From CAJQQK01 sp049116495 (lineage in GTDB: Bacteria > Pseudomonadota > Alphaproteobacteria > Rhizobiales > Hyphomicrobiaceae), in contig JAGDYV010000055.1 in the NCBI GenBank assembly GCA_049116495.1, positions 1-64,000 on the forward strand: a DNA stretch of 64,000 bases, read 5' to 3'. Made by a program: the position numbers and the translations under genes. This document shows, one piece after another, positions 9,407 through 16,770 of this stretch. The notes under the pieces are model-generated. The model saw only the letters and a list, made by a program, of their open reading frames with translations. It did not search any database and was not told the DNA's origin. Every line of letters begins with the position of its first letter. Position 1 is the first letter of the stretch.

Positions 9407-10390
9407 GGCTCTCGTAACGGCCCGCGTCCCACCACCCCATAACGGCAGAACCGTCATCTTGACGCCTGGCCCGCCCGTGACGATGACATGAATGCCATCC
9501 GCAGATTCCGCGATCGGTCCGGAACCGACAGTATCATCACTGTCAAAAAGAAAGTTCTGGACATCCTCGATCCGCCAACCGCGTTGCGCGATCAATGCGG
9601 CCAACTCAGATGTCAACAGGAGCACCTGCTCGCCCGGCTCCGGCTTTCGCGCGCCACCACCCGCGACAAGCGCGGCGCGCATCATCAACGCAACCGGGCG
9701 AAGGACATCTTCCGGTCGATCCCAATTGCCCGTGTCGTGCGACGGCAGTACTTCGGTCGTACCCGAAATACCCAGCACAGAGACGGCACTCTCATCTGCC
9801 GTCAGTCCCCGTCGGATGTGAAACGGTGCAATCGTCAGGTCTGCCCCTTCCGGAAAACACATTCCGTACTTGGCTGGTTGGCCCATCGTCGCCATGTCAC
9901 CGGCCCCTGTGCGCATACCCGCGATATTGCGCAGGACGAGTGCCACCGCACGCCCGAGCGTCGCGTTGGCCGCATTGCCAGGACCCAAACAGTTGACGTC
10001 CGCATTCATGCCCAAGGCATTGGCGATGGGGCCGTGTACGATCGTGGCAACGGCCGGACTGCCCGTCGTCGTCGCGAGACCAAGCAAATTAAACGGCTCC
10101 TCGAGACACGCCACAGCAGCCGTTGCAACAACAGGCAGCGCTCCTGGCATGCAGCCGGCAAGCACGCAGTTGTAGGCGATCATTTCGTTTGTCAGGTCGC
10201 CGAACAGCGGCGGAATAAAACCGTGCGAAGCATTGCGATCGGCGACACCGGCAAGCATCGCGTCAAGGCGCTGCTCCGTCGGTGCCGCCAGGGGTAGGCC
10301 ATCACTCAATCCCGCCTCTTGCAGCGCCGCCTGGCTCGCATCCCAAGACCCGCCCGGGTCACAGACCGGCCAGTCGCCAAGTTCATTCAT
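9392..10390 (-). CDS. Unrecognised protein, paralogue of the upstream gene, next to UGSC selenoprotein
   Basis: A 332-residue soluble protein with no signal peptide or membrane segment; I do not recognise a named fold. It is clearly paralogous to the gene at 10400-11440. Shared landmarks are SDGLPL near residue 29, AGCMP at 78-82, NCLGPGNAANA from 133, NIAGM near 155, and KYGMCFPEG from 174. Cys80, Cys95, Cys134 and Cys178 align with cysteines 81, 96, 135 and 179 of the paralogue. It starts 9 nt after the paralogue's stop, so the two are co-transcribed. A heteromeric complex or an enzyme with two related subunits is plausible. Cysteine conservation and the adjacent selenoprotein suggest thiol or metal chemistry, but that is inference. 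Confidence 0.8.
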   Translation of the reverse strand: MNELGDWPVCDPGGSWDASQAALQEAGLSDGLPLAAPTEQRLDAMLAGVADRNASHGFIPPLFGDLTNEMIAYNCVLAGCMPGALPVVATAAVACLEEPFNLLGLATTTGSPAVATIVHGPIANALGMNADVNCLGPGNAANATLGRAVALVLRNIAGMRTGAGDMATMGQPAKYGMCFPEGADLTIAPFHIRRGLTADESAVSVLGISGTTEVLPSHDTGNWDRPEDVLRPVALMMRAALVAGGGARKPEPGEQVLLLTSELAALIAQRGWRIEDVQNFLFDSDDTVGSGPIAESADGIHVIVTGGPGVKMTVLPLWGGGTRAVTRALLKL

Positions 10391-10399
10391 TGCGCAGCA

Positions 10400-11440
10400 T
10401 CACGGCTTGCGTATGACGCTGCTCGACGCCGCCGTATTGCCAAACGATGGAATAAACGCCGAATGTTTGCCTGCGCCACCGGCAACGACGATCTGAATGT
10501 CTCCGGGAGATTTGGCGGGATGGTAATGATCATTGACGGCTTGCCTGTCCTGCCCTTGCCAACTTTCAAGGTTTTCTTCCGAAATCCGAGAGACATGCAC
10601 CTTTGAATGTTCATACAGATAGTCTTGCACCGTCTCGACCGAGAAACCATCGCGCGCCACAGTCTGGGCGTGCTCGGGTCCGAACACGACGAACGTGGGA
10701 CCATGCAGATAAGTGTTGTTGGCGCCTGCTTGCGACATCGTCCCGGCTATCGTTCTCAGAATGCCCTCGCCGGTGTTCGAACCATGATCGTTGATATTAT
10801 GCGGCGGCTCGGCAGCCATCGTTGTCACGACACTATCTGTCGCAGCAAACCCTTTGCGTACATGGTAGGGTTCCCAGGGGCTCTCTTCTTCATTCTCGCC
10901 AAAACAAAACGCGTATTTGCCAGGCGACCCCTGTGTCGCGCGGTCCATGATGGCGGGGCGCGCACCGGCAATGTTCAGCATGATCAGCTGGAGCGCTCGC
11001 CCGATCGCCGCATTGGCGCGCCAACCCTGACCAAAACAATTGCTACCGCAGTTGAGCGCGATCTCGTTCCGGATAGGCCCACTCATCACCGCCATATTGG
11101 TACACGGGTGCGTCGTCGCCAGAATGCCAGAAAGGTTGTAGTCCGGTGTCAGGCATGATCGCAGCGCCGCCACCACCGCTGGGAAATACTCCGGTTTGCA
11201 CCCTGCCATAACGGCATTCGCTGCAAGACTTCGCATGGTTGGATTGACAAGGCGTGGTGGTACCGGCCCGACCGGTTCATTGTCACCACGCACCTTTTCA
11301 ACAAGCTTGTCGACGGCCTCGATGGTGGGCACGAACAGCGGCATGCCATCGCTCCAGCCAAACGCTTCCGCCATGTCATTGAATGCCTCGACCGACATGT
11401 CCTCGACGTCGATGAGTTCGATCTCGGGTGCTTGTTCCAT
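10400..11440 (-). CDS. Unrecognised cysteine-rich protein, associated with UGSC selenoprotein
   Basis: A 346-residue soluble protein that I cannot assign to a characterised family. It carries WSDGMPL (29-35), AGCKP (79-83), a Cys96, SGPIRNE, LNCGSNCFGQG (129-139; Cys131 and Cys135), ANAAIGRAL, and KYAFCFGENEEE with Cys179. The same skeleton appears in the downstream gene, with four cysteines in register, so this is an old duplication kept as a pair. It lies 84 nt downstream of the selenoprotein and 9 nt upstream of its paralogue, in one apparent operon. The ATG at 11440 has only a distant GAGG, so translation may depend partly on coupling. An enzymatic role next to the UGSC redox protein is inferred from context only. 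Confidence 0.8.
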   Translation of the reverse strand: MEQAPEIELIDVEDMSVEAFNDMAEAFGWSDGMPLFVPTIEAVDKLVEKVRGDNEPVGPVPPRLVNPTMRSLAANAVMAGCKPEYFPAVVAALRSCLTPDYNLSGILATTHPCTNMAVMSGPIRNEIALNCGSNCFGQGWRANAAIGRALQLIMLNIAGARPAIMDRATQGSPGKYAFCFGENEEESPWEPYHVRKGFAATDSVVTTMAAEPPHNINDHGSNTGEGILRTIAGTMSQAGANNTYLHGPTFVVFGPEHAQTVARDGFSVETVQDYLYEHSKVHVSRISEENLESWQGQDRQAVNDHYHPAKSPGDIQIVVAGGAGKHSAFIPSFGNTAASSSVIRKP

Positions 11441-11524
11441 TGGATGCGCCGTACCTCAATTCACCGCTGCAAAGAAGCAGCCGCCGGTGCAACGGTTAGG
11501 TGGTGCACCGGAGCTGCAATAGGC

Positions 11525-12043
11525 CTACGCTGCCATGATCTTTGACAACGCGTCATAGGCTGTGTCGATACGCTCCGTCAGCTCTTCGGCATTGAGCCCG
11601 CCGATCGGGTGCTTGACCACGATCAACTTCGGCTCGACCTTGCGCGCCCTGGCCTGTGCCAGAACCAGAGGCGCAAACGTATCAGATGCGATGACATAGG
11701 CCGTCACACCACGTTTTTCCAGTTCGATGCTGTCATGGAAACTCCACGACGAACAGGAGCCTCAATCCCCCAGCGCAAGCAGCGCGGCCCGATACTTATG
11801 CACGACTTCATCCATTGTGTCGGCCGGCGCCGGCTGGCTCGCACTCGGCTTGTAGAGGAAATCTATGTTGTCGACGGGCCGAACGGTTGCGAGCTTGGAT
11901 TTCAAGCCATCCATAAGTTCCTTGGCGTTCGGCTTCGAGTTGGAGAACAAGGCGATCGGATCTTGCATCCAATCAAGCTTGGCTCCCTTCAGCGCCTCTC
12001 CGCCTGCGGCACTGACGCCGTAGCTCGGATTAACAATCTGCAT
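11525..12043 (-). CDS. UGSC family selenoprotein (in-frame TGA = selenocysteine 94)
   Basis: Two frames normally read as separate (12043-11762 and 11761-11525) are one gene of 172 residues interrupted by TGA at 11764-11762. Reading TGA as selenocysteine gives U94-G-S-C97, followed by SSWSFHDSIELEKRG, AYVIASDTF and VKHPIGGL. This is the layout of the UGSC family, in which Sec or Cys sits in a [U/C]GSC redox motif. A hairpin with the properties of a bacterial SECIS follows the TGA. The start ATG at 12043 has a strong site (GAGGAGG, 7 nt spacing). It is the first gene of the operon with the two paralogous cysteine proteins. A redox role is family knowledge; the substrate is unknown. Decoding requires selA, selB, selC and selD elsewhere in the genome. 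Confidence 0.92.
11732..11750 (-). promoter_or_regulatory. Predicted bacterial SECIS element for the UGSC selenoprotein
   Basis: On the minus strand, nucleotides 12 to 30 after the in-frame TGA form an 8-bp stem (GTCGTGGA / TCCATGAC, one G-U pair) closed by the triloop GTT. The first loop base is G, 20 nt after the TGA. That matches the general bacterial SECIS pattern of a stem-loop just downstream of UGA with a G at the loop start 16-37 nt away. It lies inside the coding sequence, as bacterial SECIS elements do, and would bind SelB. Confidence 0.75.
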
Positions 12044-12313
12044 GAGGGTTCCTCCTCAATAATGGGCGAGCTTGACGGCCGGTCGCCGGTCGCTCGACTC
12101 AAAAACAATGAGTGAGATACGAGAAATTGTCTAGGGTGTGGGCGGCAGATCAAGGTGACGATTGCACCGTAGCGCAGTCTCGGCAGAATGGGGCCGCTCA
12201 GTTCGAGCGCAGATGGGCGCTTTGGATCGAACACGTGATTCCGGTTGAAAGTCGGATCGTATTCGCAAATCGAGAACTCAATCAAAAAGCTGGCTAGTTT
12301 TGGAGATCCGCAA

Positions 12314-13876
12314 ATGGTCAGACTGACTGACCTGACATCCTATGCAGATGCGATGGCGCATTTCTCGAACAACGCCCTGTGGGCACTGTTCGATGGCGAC
12401 CGCGAGCGTTTGAACATTGCCCATGAATGCATCGATCGCCATGCCGCCGATGCCAACCGCATTGCCGTCCGGATCGCCCATGACGATGGCCGAGATGAAA
12501 CACTATCCTTTGCGACCATCGCCAGTTGGTCATCACGCTTCGCGCACTTTCTTGCCGATCAAGGCGTTCAACCGGGCGACCGCGTCGCCGTTATGCTGGA
12601 GCCGTCCTTGGCATTCTACGCCTGCATCTTCGGCTGCATGAAATTCGGCGCGATTGCGGTTCCGATGTTCACATTGTTCGGGACCGAGGGCGCACGCCTC
12701 AGGCTGGACGATTGCTCACCCAGCATGCTGATCACCAGTCAGGACAAGGCGGATGAGATCGGCCCCCTCGACGGGCTCTCCGTCATCGTCCCGGATGACG
12801 CCTTCTTTCAACGCCTTGACGGCCTCGCGGATCGATATGAGTGGCAGACGACCGCCAACGAGTTGGCAGCGTTTCAATATACATCCGGCACAACCCGCGC
12901 GCTGCCGGAAGCCATTCGCCACACACATCGTGCCGTCGTGCTCGTCTCGATCGCGGCGCTTTACGGAACCGGCATCCGGCCAGGTGATGAGTTCTTCTGT
13001 CCCTCCTCGCCGGCATGGGGACACGGGCTCTGGCACGGCACATTGGCACCGCTCGCCCTTGGCGTGACAACTGGCGTCTACGCCGGCCGCTTCGACGCGG
13101 ACCGCCTGATGCGCGCCCTGCAAGACTACCGCATCACCAATCTCTCCGCTGCAGCAACTCACTACCGCATGATGATGAATGCCGGCACGGCAGACCAATA
13201 CCGCTTCGCGATTGAGAAACTTTCCTTTACCGGCGAACCGATCGACGATGAAACGCTGAAGTTCGTTGATCGGACGTTCCACAAGCCGGTCTGCAGCATG
13301 TATGGCACGACCGAGATCGGTGTCATTCTCGTGAATTATCCAGGCGCCGCAGATTTCCCCGTGAAACCCGGCGCCCTCGGCAAGCCAGTGCCCAACGTCA
13401 ACGTCGAAATCCACCGCAGCAATGGCCAACGCACCGATCCCGGTGAAACCGGCGAAATCATGCTACAGAGACGCGACACCTGGGTCCCCACGAAGGACCT
13501 CGGTTTCATCGATGACGATGGCTACTTTTATCATGCCGGCCGCGCGGACGATGTTATCATCTCGGCAGGCTGGACGATGAGCGCTGTAGAAATCGAAAAC
13601 GCTCTGCTTGCGCATCCCGATATCAGAGAAGCTGCCGTCATCGGAGTCCCGGACGAAATCCGCGGCCAGGTCGTGAAGGCTTTTCTCGTCACCTCCAGGA
13701 ACGCCGACAAGACCTTTGTCAGCGACGTGCAGACATTCGTCAGAAATCGCCTCAGCCAACATGAATATCCACGCCACATCGCGGTTGTAAATAACCTGCC
13801 CAAAACCCCTGCCGGCAAGGTCAATCGCAAGGTCCTGCGAGATCAGGAACGTCGCATCGCCGCCCAACCAACCTGA
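12314..13876 (+). CDS. AMP-binding acyl-CoA ligase (acetyl/benzoate-CoA ligase-like)
   Basis: An adenylate-forming enzyme of about 520 residues that would activate a carboxylic acid as acyl-AMP and then as the CoA thioester. Motifs in order are the P-loop-like YTSGTT at about 189-194, SMYGTTEIG, TKDLGFIDDDGYFYHAGR, ADDVIISAGW, and TPAGKVNRKVL with the A10 lysine near residue 502. The P-loop lacks the usual GxPK after SGTT. The ATG at 12314 is preceded by GGAG 9 nt upstream; the longer frame from 12245 has no such site. It is divergent from the selenoprotein operon, with about 270 nt between, and is followed after 27 nt by the hot-dog dehydratase gene, so acid activation and hydration are probably linked. 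Confidence 0.88.
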   Translation: MVRLTDLTSYADAMAHFSNNALWALFDGDRERLNIAHECIDRHAADANRIAVRIAHDDGRDETLSFATIASWSSRFAHFLADQGVQPGDRVAVMLEPSLAFYACIFGCMKFGAIAVPMFTLFGTEGARLRLDDCSPSMLITSQDKADEIGPLDGLSVIVPDDAFFQRLDGLADRYEWQTTANELAAFQYTSGTTRALPEAIRHTHRAVVLVSIAALYGTGIRPGDEFFCPSSPAWGHGLWHGTLAPLALGVTTGVYAGRFDADRLMRALQDYRITNLSAAATHYRMMMNAGTADQYRFAIEKLSFTGEPIDDETLKFVDRTFHKPVCSMYGTTEIGVILVNYPGAADFPVKPGALGKPVPNVNVEIHRSNGQRTDPGETGEIMLQRRDTWVPTKDLGFIDDDGYFYHAGRADDVIISAGWTMSAVEIENALLAHPDIREAAVIGVPDEIRGQVVKAFLVTSRNADKTFVSDVQTFVRNRLSQHEYPRHIAVVNNLPKTPAGKVNRKVLRDQERRIAAQPT

Positions 13877-13903
13877 CGCCCGATATTGAGAAAGGAATGC
13901 TCC

Positions 13904-15040
13904 GTGAGCAAAGACGCCGACCTGTTTCCCAAGATCACCGAAGAGGGACTCGAACTATTGCGCGGGCGCATCGGGGTTACGATTGAAAATACGCTTGAGC
14001 CCTGGTGTTACGAAGCGACCCGCGACAACATTCGCCACTACGCGCATGGCATCGGTGATGACAACCCGCTGTGGTGTGATCCCGACTACGCCGCGAAGAC
14101 CAAGTTCGGAACGATCATCGCGCTTCCGAGTTTCCTGTTTGCGACCAACCGGATTATTTCCGGCTATGTCGGCGGGCTGCCGGGCGTACATGCGATGTGG
14201 GCCGGCGCCGACTGGACCTGGCACAAGCCGGTCATGCGCAATGACGAGATCTCCACAAATGCACACTTGAAAGAACTCGTCGAACACCAGACACGTTTCG
14301 CCGGACGCGCGATCCAGCAGGTCTATCACGTCGATTTTTTCAATCAGCAAGGCGACCTCGTTGCTGAAGCCGACAGTTGGTGCTTTCGAACCGATCGTGA
14401 CGAAGCGCGTGAACGTGGCACAAAATATAAAGAGGTCAACGCCAAACCGCAGCGCAAATATTCAGACGCAGAACTCGAAGACTTCTTCGAACTCTACGCC
14501 AACGAGGAAGTTCGTGGCAGCACGCCGCGTTACTGGGAAGACGTCGAAGAAGGCGAGCCGCTGACCCCGCTCGCCAAAGGCCCGATGACCGTCACGGGCT
14601 TCATTGCCTACGCCCAAGGCTGGGGCGGCCTGTACATACGTGCCAACAAGCTCAACTGGCGCCAAATCACCGCCCATCCCGGTCTCGGTATCAAAAACCG
14701 CTTCGGCATTCCGGATTGTCCGGAGCGTGTTCACTGGGAGGAGGAGTTTGCCAGGATGGTCGGCACACCTGGCGCTTATGACTACGGCCCTGAGCGTTGT
14801 TCCTGGCTGACCCATCATTTGACAAACTGGATGGGCGATGACGGCTTCCTGCGCAAATCATCATGTAAGATCCGCCGCCACAACCCAGAAGGCGACATGC
14901 TGACGTTCACCGGCAAGGTTAAACGGAAATTCATCGCGGATGGCTGCCACCAGGTAGAAATCGAACAAGAGGCGCGCAATCAGGACGGCGAGCTGTCGAT
15001 CATCGGCAGCGGCGTCGTCGAATTGCCAAACCGCGCCTAG
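13904..15040 (+). CDS. MaoC-like double hot-dog dehydratase (FAS1-like N-terminal dehydratase domain)
   Basis: A 378-residue protein with two hot-dog units. The first, about residues 20-150, carries HYAHGIGDDNPLWCDPDYA, the hydratase-type segment seen in MaoC/FAS1-like dehydratase domains, and FGTIIALPSF. The second covers the rest and ends GSGVVELP. Members hydrate or dehydrate enoyl/hydroxyacyl-CoA thioesters such as mesaconyl-CoA or related dicarboxyl-CoA compounds. I chose the GTG at 13904 (MSKDADLF), since AAAGGA lies 7 nt upstream; the frame opens earlier at a TTG. It is co-directional with the acyl-CoA ligase and probably acts on its product. The exact substrate is not inferable. Confidence 0.83.
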   Translation: MSKDADLFPKITEEGLELLRGRIGVTIENTLEPWCYEATRDNIRHYAHGIGDDNPLWCDPDYAAKTKFGTIIALPSFLFATNRIISGYVGGLPGVHAMWAGADWTWHKPVMRNDEISTNAHLKELVEHQTRFAGRAIQQVYHVDFFNQQGDLVAEADSWCFRTDRDEARERGTKYKEVNAKPQRKYSDAELEDFFELYANEEVRGSTPRYWEDVEEGEPLTPLAKGPMTVTGFIAYAQGWGGLYIRANKLNWRQITAHPGLGIKNRFGIPDCPERVHWEEEFARMVGTPGAYDYGPERCSWLTHHLTNWMGDDGFLRKSSCKIRRHNPEGDMLTFTGKVKRKFIADGCHQVEIEQEARNQDGELSIIGSGVVELPNRA

Positions 15041-15442
15041 CAAGGTTCCCCCCATGTTCTGGACCAAGCAGTTCTTTCCTGGTGATGTTCATGTTTCAAG
15101 AACACCAGGCAATACGGCTCGACGGCGAATCGAGCGTGTACCGCGATGCTCTCCACCGGCCTGGATACCCCACGATTAATCCAATGGCGTTTCGAACTTC
15201 TGATCTGCCTAAGGATTAATTTGCAGGCGCTAATGCTCACGCCCGCAAAAAGAAAGCAATCGGCGAAACATGTCGAACCTCGTTCAACAAGCAATCAAGT
15301 ACCCTACTGACCGTAGAATGGCGCTTAGAAAGGATAAATATATTCCTACCTTGGGCAGCAACCGGGCCAATGTTAATGAATATTATCTAGACCAGGTTTT
15401 CATCTTTAATCAAGATGACGATTGCAGCCAAAGAGATCGAAA
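15041..15442. other. Intergenic region with an inverted repeat
   Basis: About 400 nt without a supported gene. An imperfect hairpin (CCTGGTG at 15078-15084 pairing with CACCAGG at 15103-15109) lies 38 nt after the dehydratase stop. It has no U-tract, so it could be an mRNA-end stabiliser or a factor-dependent termination region. The second half becomes AT-rich and probably holds the promoter of the acyltransferase gene; I cannot name -35/-10 boxes with confidence. Confidence 0.4.
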
Positions 15443-16516
15443 TTGAGCACCACCGATAACTCAGATGTCGGATCAATTGCGTCGGAACATAATCTCTCAT
15501 GGAGATTGGGCAGCGACCGCTCGGCTGTTTCCATTTTACCAAAACCAAACGGGAAAGCAGTCCGCTCCTCAGAGCTCACCACAAAACAAGGCGAATCTGT
15601 GGGGGACGGTGCCGATCAGAGCCCATTGTTCTCGCAATCCTGGTGGTGGGACGCCGCCAATCCTGGAGAGTGGGACATTGTTGAATATCGCGAAGATGGG
15701 CGTGTTATTGGCGCTCTGCCGTTCCGCCTTCACAAAAGGTACCATTTGCGCTGCATAAGAATGCCGACTTTGGCGCGAGTCATTAAACCCAAAATAGAGA
15801 TTGCGAGTGAAAAACCGTCAACACGCAATTTAAAAACCAAACGCACAATTCAGCATCTCGTAGATTCTCTGCCGCGTTTCGATCAATTTGATCTGGTGCT
15901 TCCGCCGAATTCAGGCCTCGAACTACCGTTTGTTCTGAGCGGTTTCAATTCGATATCCTCGTATACGTATACGTGCGGCGCCGATACCGTTGATGACCTG
16001 TGGTCATTGATGCATCGAAAAACACGCAACAATATTAATTGTGGCAAGCGCAGTTGTGAGGTCGAACTCCACTACGACCTCGATCGCTTCATGAAAATTT
16101 CGTCCGATCCTCAGTCGATCAAAAAGGGCGCAGATTACAACGATTACGCTGCAATCGAACGCATCTGGAATGCATGTCGAGCGCGCGATAGCGCTGCAAT
16201 AATCACGACGAACTGCGATACAGCGGGAGATATCGCCTCTGCCATAATCGTATGGGACAATTCGACTCTCTATTACTGGTTGGCCGCACGTTTGCCACAG
16301 GCCCAAAGAGGAGGCGCAAACAGCATATTGATCTGGGAAGCCATTCAGGTTGCAAAAAGAAAGAATCTGATTTTCGATGCCGATGGCTACTATCATCCGG
16401 CTCACGGACTATTTCTCGCCGGCTTTGGCCTGAAGCCAGTGATCAGGCCAAACATTTCGAGCTCCAATCGCCAGTGGAGATTTGCGGAGCTCTTCAAGCC
16501 GAAGATGCCTTCCTGA
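15443..16516 (+). CDS. FemAB/GNAT-like acyltransferase (BioF2-like acetyltransferase domain), exopolysaccharide-associated
   Basis: About 357 residues. The central and C-terminal parts show the pattern of FemAB-related GNAT proteins found in polysaccharide clusters: SQSWWWD near the start, MHRKTRNNI, YWLAARLPQAQRGGAN, and then LIWEAIQVAKRKN followed by DADGYYHPAHGLFLAGFG and LKPV. Such proteins are thought to acylate sugars or lipid carriers. The frame is open from a TTG at 15422; I prefer the TTG at 15443 because AAGAGA precedes it by 6 nt, but this is uncertain. No signal peptide or membrane segment is seen. It opens the polysaccharide region and has lower GC than the catabolic block. Confidence 0.7.
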   Translation: MSTTDNSDVGSIASEHNLSWRLGSDRSAVSILPKPNGKAVRSSELTTKQGESVGDGADQSPLFSQSWWWDAANPGEWDIVEYREDGRVIGALPFRLHKRYHLRCIRMPTLARVIKPKIEIASEKPSTRNLKTKRTIQHLVDSLPRFDQFDLVLPPNSGLELPFVLSGFNSISSYTYTCGADTVDDLWSLMHRKTRNNINCGKRSCEVELHYDLDRFMKISSDPQSIKKGADYNDYAAIERIWNACRARDSAAIITTNCDTAGDIASAIIVWDNSTLYYWLAARLPQAQRGGANSILIWEAIQVAKRKNLIFDADGYYHPAHGLFLAGFGLKPVIRPNISSSNRQWRFAELFKPKMPS

Positions 16517-16770
16517 ACACATCCCGGCTGAGCCACGCCGGCCATATCGCTGTGCCAATACTCCTTGAGACCAGAGACCGTTTGCCGAGGTAATTGCGAC
16601 ACTTCTGCAGCGGTGCTGAGGGGTGCTCAATGGTCACAATTCATTAATGACGATTGCTCGTGTCGCAGCAGGCTCACACGCCTGCCGTGCTAATTGTCAA
16701 GCTACGGGGCTCAAAATTTCGTGGGTTCCAGGTACATCAATACATTTGAAATCGAGGGCTGGGTTTTTGT

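Noticed and set aside
9488..10297. 269-codon plus-strand ORF
   Set aside because: Shadow of the paralogous gene on the minus strand; composition is Arg-rich with no recognisable fold.
11525..11707. Stand-alone 60-aa protein
   Set aside because: It is the C-terminal part of the selenoprotein, in frame with the upstream part through the Sec TGA.
12716..13429. 237-codon minus-strand ORF inside the acyl-CoA ligase gene
   Set aside because: Antisense shadow of a gene with intact ligase motifs.
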